This document shows, piece after piece, positions 37,298-48,297 of a stretch of DNA of 64,000 nucleotides. The stretch's first letter is position 1; every line of letters begins with the position of its first letter. Under the pieces are notes generated by a model. It was not told the DNA's origin, made no database searches, and saw only the letters and a program-made list of their open reading frames with translations. The translations under genes and the position numbers were made by a program. This stretch comes from Galdieria partita (lineage: Eukaryota; Rhodophyta; Bangiophyceae; Galdieriales; Galdieriaceae), in contig BQMJ01000044.1 of NCBI GenBank assembly GCA_025991245.1, positions 1 through 64,000 of the forward strand, given 5' to 3'.

Positions 37298-38388
37298 ATG
37301 AATTTTGTGTATTCTCATGGTTTGTATGATAAGAATACAACTGGTAAATACCCATGTTACTACAAAGCAAGAAATGATAAAAGAAGATATTCCATATTGA
37401 ACAATAGAACTTACAAACCAGTTTTGCTCGTTTGTTGTCTTCCACAAGTAATGGTCAACGGACTGCCAGGCAAAATGAGTAGTGAAGTGTTAAACGTATT
37501 ATTTGAAAGGAAATTGCCGTAAGTTTCCATCGATTGTTTTTTTCTTCTGTTTATTTATTTATCAATAGTGTTGTTCCGTATTCACTTACGGCGGAGAATC
37601 AAATAGAGTTATTTTACCACCCAAAACTATCCAAGCAACAACCCATTTCCTTGTTGAGGTAAGTTGTGGCTCTTCAAGATTTTGTTGTAGTTATAAGCAA
37701 GTCACTATGTAGGCCTTCACAAAGAGCAAACAGAATAGAAAGAATACTTGAAGATTATCCTCGTTTGATTGCTGTAGATTATACCCATCCAGATGCTGTC
37801 AACTCCAACGCTTTATTTTATCAAAAATACCAAATTCCTTTCGTTATGGGTACGACTGGTGGTGATCGTGAACAACTTGTACAGTCTACGTTGCAATCTA
37901 ATATTTATGCTGTAATAGCACCCAATATGGGAAAGCAAATAGTTGCCTTACAAACCATATTGAATAGGATGGCTCAAAACTTTCCTGGCGTTTTTCAAAA
38001 CTATCGATTGCAAGTTACCGAATCTCATCAGCAAACCAAAGCAGATACTTCAGGAACTGCCAAGGAAATTATTCAATCCTTTGTGAAAATGGGTGCACAT
38101 TTTGAATATAGTGAAGACTTGCGAATGATTCGAAGTCCAGTGGAACAGCAACAAGAACTAAAAATACCTCCAGAATACTTAAGTGGACATGCGTTTCATA
38201 CTTATCGACTGACGAGTCCAGACAAATCAGTAGAAATAGCATTTCAACACAATGTTTTGGGAAGAAATATTTATGCACAAGGAACAGTTGATGCAGTTGT
38301 ATTTTTATGGAATAAAATACAACAAAAAGCATCTAAAAAGCTATACAATATGATGGACGTATTGACCGAACAACTTCCAAACAACTAA
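37298..38388 (+). CDS. dapB: 4-hydroxy-tetrahydrodipicolinate reductase, plant type
   Basis: NAD(P)H-dependent reductase of lysine synthesis through diaminopimelate, expected in the plastid. Exons 37298-37518, 37569-37658 and 37713-38388 give 328 residues. Features are the nucleotide-binding start VMVNGLPGKM (51-60), VDYTHPDAVN, PFVMGTTGGDREQL, APNMGKQIVA, the catalytic segment ESHQQTKADTSGTAKE, LSGHAFHTY and FQHNVLGRNIYAQGTVDAV. These are characteristic of the plant-type enzyme rather than the E. coli form. About 48 residues precede the domain and are rich in Tyr, Lys, Arg and Asn, compatible with a transit peptide. The ATG at 37298 is the first in frame. It is convergent with the scramblase-like gene, 65 bp away. 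Confidence 0.93.
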
Positions 38389-38453
38389 ATGATTCATTGG
38401 CTAGTCAGTTTATAAAGTACATCACAAATCTTATATATATAGGAATATTCTAC

Positions 38454-39767
38454 CTAGTCATCATCGTCATCTTCGAAAAACGAACCAAAGCTCCAACCAC
38501 CACTTTCATTATCTTCTTCAAACATATCGTCAGGTTCTTCAAATTTTCCTTCTTCAAAGTGTGCCCATTTCGAATCTTCAGACCTATTGTTGGAGTCTTC
38601 ATCAGTCGGTGTCGTCCCAATAGATGCACCATCCTTGGAACTCGTATTGTTATCTTGGCTATTACCACTTTGTTCCTCTCCTCCTCCGCTTCCTCCTCCT
38701 GGCCATGGAAATGGCATCATAAATGGAAATGGCATAAAACTTCCATGACGACTATGCAATGAGAAATAATCAAAGTCAACAGAAACTGCAACCGCAAATA
38801 AAACTGCTCTTTCCTCAGTACTAAGACTCGTTTCAGTCGTGTTGGATTCGGTGGGATTGGTAACGCTATTCGTTTGAATAATGCCATTGTTATCTAAAAC
38901 TAGTTCACTTGGAGGTCTTAAACGGACCACATATTGTGTAGCATCCGTAAACAATTCCTTTGCAAAGCCTGTGAAATCTTTGCTTACACTGCCAATCACA
39001 TTTCCATATTCATCTTGTATGGGAAACTCCACAGATAGAAAACCTGCATCAATCTTTCCAAACTGTCTCTTATTTACGTATAAATCATACTTTCTTCTCC
39101 ATGGATGCCAGTTCATTCGAATCTCCCCAATGGAATCTCCTTCTGGAGTTTCCACATATAGAGAACTCGTCAAAAGATAGGCTGGTCTTCTAATTACCAT
39201 AACCGGTTGACCACTAGGATCCAATATAGTGGCTTTAAAAGAACGATGCGTCCGAAGAATATTTCGAAGCAAAGACTTGCCAAGTCCATCTTCTTCTGCA
39301 ATGTAGCCTGCAACTCGACCATCCGGTGTCTTTAAAGAATATTTATTGGCTTGTTCGAAACCAAAGAATATATTTCCCCACTCCAACTCTCTGCAGACAA
39401 CCAAAGCGGGGTTTGCCAACAATACTTGACGTGACTCGGTAGGATTTAAAGCAGTCGCTTGCTGAGTCTGTTCTGTAACGCCAGCATTCGTTGTCACAGA
39501 CTCATTTCCAGATATATCTGATTTGGTTTGAATGTTTCTTTGAAAACTCAACAAACTATTTGTTGAAACAACGGGACTCCAACTGGAAACTGGACACAAC
39601 AATTGTAACTGTTTCTTGGAAGACAATATAACCTTGCTTGGTGACAATAAAGAACCATTTGCACCAACAGGAGTTATTCGAGAAAAGTTCCACTGTCTAT
39701 TGAGTATGTTATACAAGTGGAAGGTTTGTCTCATCCAACGAGAAAGTATACGAGTTCTTGTTCCCAT
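38454..39767 (-). CDS. Phospholipid-scramblase family protein, probably mitochondrial
   Basis: A single exon of 437 residues from ATG 39767. The N-terminus (MGTRTRILSRWMRQTFHLYN) is Arg-rich and free of acid residues, a typical mitochondrial presequence. The body from about residue 125 matches the scramblase/Aim25 family: NPALVVCRELEWGNIFFGFE, GYIAEEDGLGKSLLRN, FKATILDPSGQPVMVIRRP, SIGEIRMNWHPWRRKYDLY, FPIQDEYGNVIGSVSKDF, then VAVSVDFDYFS near the end. The tail is Gly/Ser-rich and strongly acidic, ending in a run of Asp. Yeast Aim25 is the closest named relative I can offer. Lipid-flipping activity is not established for this branch. Confidence 0.85.
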   Translation of the reverse strand: MGTRTRILSRWMRQTFHLYNILNRQWNFSRITPVGANGSLLSPSKVILSSKKQLQLLCPVSSWSPVVSTNSLLSFQRNIQTKSDISGNESVTTNAGVTEQTQQATALNPTESRQVLLANPALVVCRELEWGNIFFGFEQANKYSLKTPDGRVAGYIAEEDGLGKSLLRNILRTHRSFKATILDPSGQPVMVIRRPAYLLTSSLYVETPEGDSIGEIRMNWHPWRRKYDLYVNKRQFGKIDAGFLSVEFPIQDEYGNVIGSVSKDFTGFAKELFTDATQYVVRLRPPSELVLDNNGIIQTNSVTNPTESNTTETSLSTEERAVLFAVAVSVDFDYFSLHSRHGSFMPFPFMMPFPWPGGGSGGGEEQSGNSQDNNTSSKDGASIGTTPTDEDSNNRSEDSKWAHFEEGKFEEPDDMFEEDNESGGWSFGSFFEDDDDD

Positions 39768-40255
39768 CGAGTAAATCGGTAATAACACAATACCACAATT
39801 ACACAATGAAATAGCTTTAGAAAAAGTCAAATTTCAAAATTTTGTATTACTTATAAAGACATTATTACAGATATAAAAACTAGAGAAGCTTCTTGAAGAT
39901 GAGAATTCTACAAAGGCTTTTTGTTCTTCTAAAATGGAGACGATTCCAAACACATTTCAAAGACTATATACATCGTTGTCTATCCATGTCATTCCAATAT
40001 AATACTCAATGACTGTGCAAATGAAACCTCAACAGCTTATCTACCATAAAATACTATCCAAGAAGAACAATACCATATTCAGAGCAACAATTGAAAATCT
40101 TCAACGCAAATCATAAACCTATCATTAAAGTATAAATATGCTATTATTGAAAAGAAAATGTTTGTCCAATAAGCTTAAATATGCTCTCTGAATATGAACA
40201 GATAATGTGAATGGACATGCAATTGATCTTGCATCGAGAACATTGCCGAGCATTG
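39768..40255. other. Intergenic between scramblase-like and AMSH-like genes
   Basis: About 490 bp holding the scramblase promoter and the 3' end of the AMSH gene (both on the minus strand). AT-rich; no further gene seen. Confidence 0.5.
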
Positions 40256-41526
40256 TTATAACACAATGAGCGGCATCGGTATTCGATGCCTCTTAACTGC
40301 GTATTTCCTATTTTGAAAACAACCTACCTCATAACGTATGGAATGATCTCTTATAAGTTCCACATGATGGCAGTTCTCATAAAACAGTTTCCCTTCCCCA
40401 AGAAAACCCTTTGGAACTCGTTCAGGGTGAGGATGATGTCCTCTAGTTACAAAAATAGATGAGATAAATATATTCCAAACAACTAGTCATCAACAACCTT
40501 TGTTGGCACTGCATGGTATATTCGAGACCTCCTGGATGTGTCAAGTTAAATATTCCAATACGCTGTCTATCAGTAGGAGCTATAACGATGGCAATGGCTT
40601 CTGGTAATATCCACTAGTCATGCATCGTTCAGTATCCAATAAACATGCAATATTCCAAAGTGCCAACATACTTGAAAACCCGCATGAGTATGAACATCTA
40701 CAGAACTCAAAAAACATGGATGTTGAGGATGAGTATGAATCCATCCCAAAGTCATCAAATTCTTCTTATCCTATTCATATAACAAGATAAAAAAAATATT
40801 CAGTCCATTCATACTATTGAAATGCATTCTTTCTTCTCACCTGTAACGCAAAAAGCTCTTCTTCATTCAACATTTCACAGGAATCACTCATTCCTGTTTG
40901 TTTGGGAATAATGAGACTGGTTACTACAAGTAAGTGATTTTGAAGTACACCAGCGAGGATACCACAGGTTTCTCTGTTATTCTTTGTGTTCTTTTTTGCC
41001 ATAGACTCAAAAACAAAAAGCATTTCCTCGTTAAGTTGCATAGTCCTTGCTTTCATACCAAAACTTGACAAAGTGTTTGGTGATGTGGTCGCCGAACAAA
41101 CACTTTCTTGTAGAATTGTTGGTAACAGTTCTTCTCGCATAATACCTGCTGTCGACAAGGTTTCGCAAGTATTTTGCTGTGCATCAATCAAAGGCTTTAT
41201 CTCTTCTAAACGTTTGATAGCAAGTTGTGCATACAAACGGAATTCCTAACACAAACAGCCTTCAACTGTTTTCCAAAAAATTTGTAGCTGGTAACTACCT
41301 TGATAATGTTGGCATTTTGTACCTTGCTGTAATCTGGATGCTTCGACACAGTCTTCTGAACTAGCGTTGCAATCCGAAGCAATAAAAGTGCTTCTCGTTC
41401 CAAGTTGCCTTTACGTTGGTACTGCTTGGCATGAACATATGCTTGTTGTACAGTGTACAAGTAACGTCTCAAACTAATATATGGATTGACAGGAACTGAT
41501 TCAACTCGTTCAAATAGTCTTTGCAT
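40256..41526 (-). CDS. AMSH-like JAMM deubiquitinase
   Basis: A zinc metalloprotease that cleaves Lys63-linked ubiquitin chains on endosomal cargo (STAM-binding protein family). Exons on the minus strand (41526-41299, 41245-40841, 40770-40672, 40613-40498, 40442-40256) give 344 residues. The N-terminus is a helical MIT/USP8-dimer-like domain ([19 protein letters not shown]). The catalytic JAMM set is complete: Glu168 in ETCGILAG, His223 and His225 in GWIHTHP, and Asp236 in LSSVDVHTH. The next segment, [14 protein letters not shown], is also family-typical. Homologs usually end soon after an HVELI-type strand with a DLR tail; here about 25 extra residues follow, so the last exon end may be revised. 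Confidence 0.92.
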
Positions 41527-41685
41527 GGATTAGAGTGCCAATAGTCTGACAAGAATACTTGACGACATTTTCTCAGTGTATGATTACTCTGGAATTGCGC
41601 CCATTTTGGGAGAAAAAAATCAAACGTGGCCCAAAAAGCATCGTTTTATCATTTTCAAGTTGTGAAACAAATTCCCTTTAGAGTT

Positions 41686-42594
41686 TCATGGAAAGAACTT
41701 GTGTTGTTGTAACTGTTGAATAGCACCCATATGAGTCATAAACGACTAGAAAGAAAATCCAGATTTAGCCAAAAACACTCAATATGGGACCAAAATATTA
41801 CCTGATGAATCAATCCTCCAATAGCTATCATAGCTAGCCGACCGTTTTTCAACTCCGACAACTGAAATCGTTTGTAAAGTTCTGGATTTTTTCCCAAACC
41901 TAGTGGATCAAAGCCAAAATAGCCAGGTTCTCTTCCACTTCCTTGTAACATTTGGATCACTGCAGGAGTACTTATTATTTCAAACAAAGACGTCCAAAAG
42001 AGAATCTGTCCCATAGGTCCAGTAGCAAGGGTTTTCCAAAAGGCTTCTGTAGGGACTGACGAGCTATATATTTCGTTTGGCAAATGATACACTTCTTGAA
42101 CGAACCAACCCACCACTGCTAACACTATAAACAACGATTCAGTCTTTGGACTCTATATAACGAAGCAACAAACACACTGGCAATACGACAATGTTTGATT
42201 TCGGATTCTCTTAACCAACGCAAGTCCAGAAAAGAAGAAATATTAAGTGGATCAAATCTATCGGTAGCTCAATAAAGGCTAATTCCTTCTGAAGTTCGTA
42301 GTTGTTTTTGCTTACCCAACATCACCAACCATAGAACCATCCAACGCAGGAGGACGATCGAGAAACGGTATTGCTTTTGACTTTTGTGGAAGGCTTGCAG
42401 AAGCTCGAAGCGAACACAAGTTCCTGGCAACAGAACGACTGCTGGAACGTATCTATTCCGTAAAGAAAAACGTCACTCTTGTTTTCTAGCAGAGTTCAAC
42501 TATTTACCTTTAACAAAGGACTGCAATATCCACCAAAGATACGAAATGCTTGAAAACTTGGAACAAACGTCAAACAGTCATGAGATACAAACAT
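41686..42594 (-). CDS. Light-harvesting complex (LHC) protein 1
   Basis: A chlorophyll-binding antenna protein of the plastid thylakoid, probably of the red-algal Lhcr group serving photosystem I. Five exons (42594-42508, 42452-42316, 42257-42178, 42124-41802, 41745-41686) give 228 residues. The first 60 or so residues are Ser/Arg-rich and suit a transit peptide. Then come [20 protein letters not shown], the first LHC helix [21 protein letters not shown], a middle helix ([11 protein letters not shown]), the turn [15 protein letters not shown], and the third helix [18 protein letters not shown]. Both Glu-x-x-(His/Asn)-x-Arg chlorophyll-ligand motifs are intact. A paralog lies 2.2 kb away on the opposite strand. 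Confidence 0.95.
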
Positions 42595-42864
42595 GGTTAA
42601 GAAGCAGCAATCACAATCTTTGAGAGATCGATGGAAACCCAAAGACGCATGGGAAGCCACATCTTTTTTCATCCATATCTAATAATGGAGAGAAGTAAGC
42701 ACCAAGTCTTTACAGTAGAAATTGGAGAAACATTCTTTACAAAATTATAATATATTTATATATATATAGACATTTATTTTCAAATTTCCAAGGTTAAAAG
42801 CTTACAGTTGTACTTCTTTTGAGACTTGCCAGTCAGCTTTATTTTATCATTCATTTTCAAATAA

Positions 42865-44457
42865 ATGCCATCGGGCCAATTGACGCGCCATTCCGAAGCT
42901 CGACAACTCATAAGCGCACTAGAAGACTTGTCACTTCCAGTAAAACGAATATTACAATCTGTAGAGAATGAAGACGAGATAGAATGTCTTGCATCTGAAC
43001 AAGAGCTTTCGGAACGTTTAGAATGGCTTTTCTTAGATAATGAGATAGCTGAAATGCTAAGGTACCTGATAAGGAAAGTTAAGGATAACCAAATAGTGCC
43101 TCTCTTGTCTAGACAAACTGTTGATGAAGGAAATAATAGTCTCACAAGTGAACCTTTCAAGCTTTCCAGTGGAAAAGAAGAGACCATAGAGGAGACAAGG
43201 AATATAGACAGAATTCAAAAAAGACAACTGTTACTGCAACTGTTTAAAGACCGTGTCCAAGAACTGGAGAAGAAAAAAGAGCAGTTGTCGAATCTCCTAT
43301 CGGCTAGTACGTACAAGTCAAAACAAACTTTACCTTTTTCAACCAATCAAGAAAGTCACAGTCTTGAAGGAAATATATCTAAGCTTGATCGTTATCTTTG
43401 CAATCTATCTAGAAGCTGTTCTTCGTTTGAATATTTTACACTTGATTTGATTGATACTTTCAAAATGCAAAGAAATACTGCGAATTTTTTGAAAGGAAGC
43501 CATGGCAATGAATGGTCAGTAAAACAGTCATTACAACAGTTTTATACTCAAGCAAAGAAGATAGAAGTTGATATCCAAAACATGCAATCAAAGATGATCC
43601 ACATGTTGACCAGTTTGCATATCATTCATGCAACCCAACAATTTCTAGTGAGACGAGATATTCAAAGCAACAATGCAATCGACCATTGTTTCAAAAGGAC
43701 AAACCAACCTGAATACAAAAAGAAACAAAGAACAGACTTGGAACAACAAGTGATCCAATTGGCTATGAGGAATATTCGTTTGCAAGTTCGTCAAAAGGTT
43801 CAACGCTGTTTAGAGGAGTCCTATAAAATGATAATGAATATTAATCAGTTTTGTGAACAGCATTTATTCTATAAGAAAGTTCAGATCTGTTGCTTGAAGT
43901 TGATTCTTCGAATAGCCTCAACTCGACAATGCCTTTTGGAAGACATCCGAAGCCATTTTGAAGTATTGTGTCAGTGGTTTGAGAAACAAGCAGCAATGAC
44001 GGAAGACTTGGAATGTCACCTTAGTAATTCAAACGGTGTTCAACTGGCCCATATGATGGAGAAACTTTATCAGAATACTATGAACCGTATTTCTAAACTA
44101 ACAGGATGTTCTATGTCGACTCTAGAGGATATCTTTCAATTTGTTCATGAATGCAAAAAAGAACTTGACGATGCCAACTATAATGAACAAAGTATAGTAA
44201 AAGACGGCATTCAACAGATGGAAGAGATAGAGAAACAAATGAAGCAACTTTTGGGAATGCTTCAAGGTGCTTACATTTGGGAACACAGTCAACATGATGG
44301 TCAACCAAGTTATTCCCAAAGAATCAACTTGCTGGAAAATAAAACAACTTCTGTCCAACAGGACGTCGATGATATTTTAACAGCATATGCACAACAACGC
44401 GAATTCCAAAAGTCATTCAGGAAAGACAAACCGAATATGAACCGGAAATGTGTATAG
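42865..44457 (+). CDS. Coiled-coil protein, possibly augmin HAUS3-like
   Basis: A single exon of 530 residues from ATG 42865, divergent from LHC protein 1 (270 bp between starts). It is helical and rich in Gln, Lys and Glu with heptad-like stretches, for example RVQELEKKKEQLSNLL near 130, LEQQVIQLAMRNIRLQVRQ near 295 and MEEIEKQMKQLLGML near 455. No membrane helix or catalytic motif. The N-terminus (EQELSERLEWLFLDNEI) and overall design recall HAUS3, a subunit of the microtubule-branching augmin complex, but this is a weak impression. A profile search would settle it. It is surely a real gene, given its long intact frame. Confidence 0.75.
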   Translation: MPSGQLTRHSEARQLISALEDLSLPVKRILQSVENEDEIECLASEQELSERLEWLFLDNEIAEMLRYLIRKVKDNQIVPLLSRQTVDEGNNSLTSEPFKLSSGKEETIEETRNIDRIQKRQLLLQLFKDRVQELEKKKEQLSNLLSASTYKSKQTLPFSTNQESHSLEGNISKLDRYLCNLSRSCSSFEYFTLDLIDTFKMQRNTANFLKGSHGNEWSVKQSLQQFYTQAKKIEVDIQNMQSKMIHMLTSLHIIHATQQFLVRRDIQSNNAIDHCFKRTNQPEYKKKQRTDLEQQVIQLAMRNIRLQVRQKVQRCLEESYKMIMNINQFCEQHLFYKKVQICCLKLILRIASTRQCLLEDIRSHFEVLCQWFEKQAAMTEDLECHLSNSNGVQLAHMMEKLYQNTMNRISKLTGCSMSTLEDIFQFVHECKKELDDANYNEQSIVKDGIQQMEEIEKQMKQLLGMLQGAYIWEHSQHDGQPSYSQRINLLENKTTSVQQDVDDILTAYAQQREFQKSFRKDKPNMNRKCV

Positions 44458-44795
44458 GAAAGTAAACTTTGCTGTTTTTTCATCAAACCTTCTCCTTTGT
44501 GTGTTGTATTTTTCCTTGCAAATGAATAAAAACATTCTCATCCAAAGTCTTTAAACCAATTATTCGTAGTGCGTTATACGAAAACCCCTATAGACAACTT
44601 CTTATAGAATAATTGCAGTTACTTTATTAAGGATGTCTGTAGCTTTCTTAGTAAAAATGTCAATGTTGTGATCCTATTTTTGAAATTTCACTTTAAACAG
44701 AAATGTGCAGTGTTCTGTTGTGCTCACCATTCATCTCCCCATCGAGGAGAATCTCCATTCGATCTTGGAAGTGACCACTTTTTTATTTTCCAAAG
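44458..44795. other. Intergenic before LHC protein 2
   Basis: Holds AATAAAA near 44525, a probable polyadenylation signal of the coiled-coil gene, and the LHC protein 2 promoter. No gene seen. Confidence 0.5.
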
Positions 44796-45968
44796 ATGGC
44801 ATTTGTAGGCATTACTTTCTTCAAGTTTGGTTTGAATTCAGGAAATATTCTTTCCAACCATCAACATCGTAAGAATGTGAAACTCTGTACGTTTAAAGTT
44901 TTATGGAACATGTCTGACTCCAACGGAAGCGAATCAGCAAGTCGAAAATCCAGTACATCAGACAAACAAACACCGAAAAGCGAATCCTCTCATAAAGAAG
45001 GCCGAAAAGAAATATCGAAAACTCCAGAAGTCAAAGCTGATTCTTCAAAGGCGACGACACCGGAATCTGGAAAGGCGGTTGCTCAGAAAACTTCTGTTGG
45101 TAGAGAAGTTACAAAAGAGTCAGTAGAACAGAAGAAGACTGTTTCCAATAAACCAAAGTGGTCAAAAGCTCTACCATTTATGTTGTGGCCACAGAATCTA
45201 GACGGTGAGTGAATAGTTCTGATAAGCTCAATGTCACAACATACTAACGAATATTTAGGTACTATGGCGGGTGATGGTAGGATCACTTTATTCAACTTTA
45301 TTGAATATAGTCTTTCTTACTTTTCTATTCGTTAGTTGGCTTCGATCCTCTTGGTTTTACAAATGTCTTTGATGTTAAATGGTATAATAGCTATTCCAAT
45401 TTTACATTATTTCGGTTACTTGATACATTTTGAACAGGATGCGTGAAGCAGAGTTGAAACATTGTCGTATTGCAATGTTAGCAGCACTTGGATTTATTGT
45501 GCAAGAGTTGTGGACATTCCCTCATCCATACTTCTCCAAAGTTCCCCCTGTCTTGGCACATGGTGAGAATCATTTTGTTCTACTGTAGAATCAATGTAAC
45601 ATTTTTGTATAGATGTGTATGTCAAAACAGGTGGCATGTCACAAATTCTATTATTTGTGATATTTTTCGAAGTTATCAGTTTGTTTGCAGTTTCTCAAAT
45701 GATGGAAGGAAAAAGGGAACCTGGAGTATTTCACTTTGATCCTTTGGGTTTGGCAAAGGATCCGGAAACTTTTCGTAAATATGAATGGTCCGAGCTTAGA
45801 AATGGTAGACTGGCTATGATAGCTGTGGGTAAGTAGAGCGAGTTCTATTCAGCTTGGGAGTAAACTTTCAAAACCATTTCATGCATAGGAGGTTTCATAC
45901 ATCAATATTGGGTAACAAAACAAGGTATTTTCGAACAGCTTGCCAATTTTCGGCCATTATCTCCATGA
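44796..45968 (+). CDS. LHC protein 2 with long charged N-terminal extension
   Basis: A plastid antenna protein. Six exons (44796-45204, 45259-45276, 45336-45381, 45438-45562, 45613-45828, 45889-45968) give 297 residues. The second exon is only 18 nt and supplies TMAGD of the [13 protein letters not shown] motif. LHC landmarks are the helix [20 protein letters not shown], a middle helix ([14 protein letters not shown]), [13 protein letters not shown] and the third helix [19 protein letters not shown]. Unlike LHC protein 1, about 100 residues rich in Lys, Ser, Glu and Thr ([17 protein letters not shown]) lie between the transit peptide and the first helix. That stretch is not typical of LHC proteins and may be a stromal linker. 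Confidence 0.93.
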
Positions 45969-46287
45969 GACCGATATACACTTACAGTAATGTTGTTTCC
46001 CTGTGGTTGCTAATAAAAAGTAGTTGCTTTCAACTAGAAAAGAATTGTCTTTTGGAATCCACCATTCGAAAGAAAAATGCTTAGAAGCCAAATGGTATCG
46101 GGATCGGGTTCGATCAGATCAAAGAAAAATGTTAAAAAGTCATTCCATATCACATAGACTTTTCTTATCTATTCCCATAACGCCTTTCCTCTTCTTGATT
46201 CCTTAAACAAGTTTCAAAGGCAAGCCTTCATTATTTATATCTTGTCTGCTAATATTATTTCACAGAGACTTGGTCTTCTTGTAGGAT
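45969..46287. other. Intergenic upstream of secreted paralog 1
   Basis: Holds a weak TATA-like stretch (TTTATAT, about 46234-46240) about 50 bp before the next ATG. No gene seen. Confidence 0.4.
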
Positions 46288-47789
46288 ATGAAGAATCTAA
46301 AGCCTATCCTCGGAATATTGCTCTATGTATGCACTCTATTCGAACTCAGTGCAGCATATGGATACCCATCGCAAAGTACTTATTCAACTGAGTATACTCC
46401 AAGTAGTTACAATCAATACTCTCCTTATCAATATTCGTATATTCCATATCCAACATCCACTCCTTCTTACAAACAGTATGAATACCTTCCACTTTGTGCA
46501 TTGGTATGTGAAGACTGTCTCCAATGCTATCAACAAGTAAGTGATTTTTCTACCAGATGTATATCGTTTATTCATGTTACTTTATCTAGTATGAATTCGT
46601 TTATCCTTGGGGACTCGATATTCTGTACTGTAAAAACTACGGAAAGTATTGTTCTTCTAAGGCATCGGACTATTCACGTGGAATGTATTCCATGTCGCAA
46701 GCTTATTCTACAGTATCTCCTATGCAATATCCACAACCTCCTATGACATATACGTATCCACCATGGTGAGTCTTTCATTCATTTCTATTGATCATATCAT
46801 CACAACCACAATTAGGTATGTGGATTGTCATATTACTTGCTTTGATTGTCTCCTGGTAAGATGAATATTTATACTTGAATTTTCGAGTAATCATTTCCTC
46901 TGTTTAGTGCCTCTGGGAGTTTGGCTTTATCTATGAGTCTCCCAAACAAATAACGAATGAATATCAAAACTATGGCTATGGTTTAATGCTATATTCTCAA
47001 CCTTCGCAATCATATATGCCAAGCAGTTCTATGACAAGTTCAGATAGTTCTTCATCATCATCATCATCATCAACAACAACAACAACAATCACAAGTCAAG
47101 ACGCTCCTTCAACAATCGCTCCAAGTGCTAGTGCGATGTCCTCTCCTTCTAATTTGGTATCATTTCAACCATCAACTAATAGTCAACTGGAGGCGTCTGA
47201 TGTAAGTGCAACACAACTGCCCTTCAACGTCTTTGTGGTTCCTTGCAATGGTTGTGCAACTCCAGTACCTACCCAAGCTCCAATTCCAACTGAAGCTCCC
47301 ATACCAACAGAAGCTCCGGAACCTGTTTCAACAGCAATTCCTCTTACAACCGTTCAACCACTGCCTACTGGAATTGTTATTTCAAGTAACGTTCCTGAAT
47401 CTTCCCAGATTCCCAGTCTTTCAACTAGTTCGACACCTTCATCGTTCTCAACTCCAACGATACTAGCTCAACCAACTTTATCTCCTATAAGTTTCAGTTC
47501 CAACCCAACTAGTCAACCCATTTTTGGAACTGTTCCAACCAGTAGCGTCAGTCAACCTACAAATGTGATATTCAATGGGCCACTTTTGACGCCATCACCA
47601 ACTTTCAATTCCTTTCCATCAGCTACAACTATACCAAGCTTCAGTTCAGGTGATATTTCCAATGGATTCCCATCATTCTCTGCTAATCCGACAGTCAGTC
47701 CCAGTGACTTGAGTGGAAGTACTAGTACATTTTCAGCGTTTCCTGTACCTACTTCAAGTTTTCCAGTAGAAACGACTATTTTCTTTTAA
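46288..47789 (+). CDS. Secreted Tyr/Ser/Pro-rich protein, tandem paralog 1
   Basis: Four exons (46288-46536, 46590-46765, 46816-46855, 46908-47789) give 448 residues. A signal peptide (ILGILLYVCTLFELSAAYG) is followed by a Tyr/Ser/Pro-rich stretch and a cysteine module: LCALVCEDCLQCYQQ, YEFVYPWGLDILYC, PPMTYTYPPWYVDC, CFDCLLC. The last 280 residues are Ser/Thr/Pro-rich with short repeats (APIPTEAPIPTEAPEP) and a run of Ser then Thr, as in heavily O-glycosylated wall or mucin-like proteins. The neighbour at 48298 shares the cysteine module but lacks this tail. I know no named family. Probably an extracellular or cell-wall protein. Confidence 0.85.
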
Positions 47790-48297
47790 AAAATGAAAGA
47801 ACCATAGGCATATGCAAGAAAGAATTGTCGATTAGTGATTGTGTTACATTCAGCAGAAAACAGTTAGTACTGTTGAAAGTCAAAGGACTTTGAATAAAGC
47901 TAAAGGTTGCATTTATTTTTCAAACAAGTATACGATAAGCTATTTTGCGCATCCAATATTTGCAGTATAGTATACAACAATGGTTCTATGTGTACTAGTC
48001 AGAATAGCAGAAAATTTCCTGTTCTACAGAAATCATAACGACTGTGCTCCATTCATATAGAACATCTCATATCAGTATGTCCAATGGAATCGGCATCCAT
48101 AGAAAAATGCAAAAGTAGCTTTGAAATTGCCGTTGCACCAATCAGTGTTCATTTGGTTCTATTCTGTCTTGTAAGAAAGGAAAAATGCGGTATCATGAGT
48201 TGGCTTTGAGGTTGGAAAATAACGCTTTACAAAATATAAAAGCAACTCCTTTCCCAATTTATTTTTGGTATTGTGTTTTGGTACATTTTGCGAAATC
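47790..48297. other. Intergenic between the secreted paralogs
   Basis: Holds the 3' end of paralog 1 and the promoter of paralog 2. No gene seen. Confidence 0.5.
48235..48242 (+). promoter_or_regulatory. TATA box of secreted paralog 2
   Basis: TATAAAAG, a near-consensus TATA box, lies 56 to 63 bp upstream of the ATG at 48298. Confidence 0.55.

Noticed and set aside
38881-39180. Plus-strand frame opposite the scramblase-like gene
   Set aside because: It is antisense to a conserved protein and has no features of its own.
47206-47466. Gln/Leu/Pro-rich frame within paralog 1
   Set aside because: It is the +1 shadow of the Ser/Thr/Pro-rich tail.
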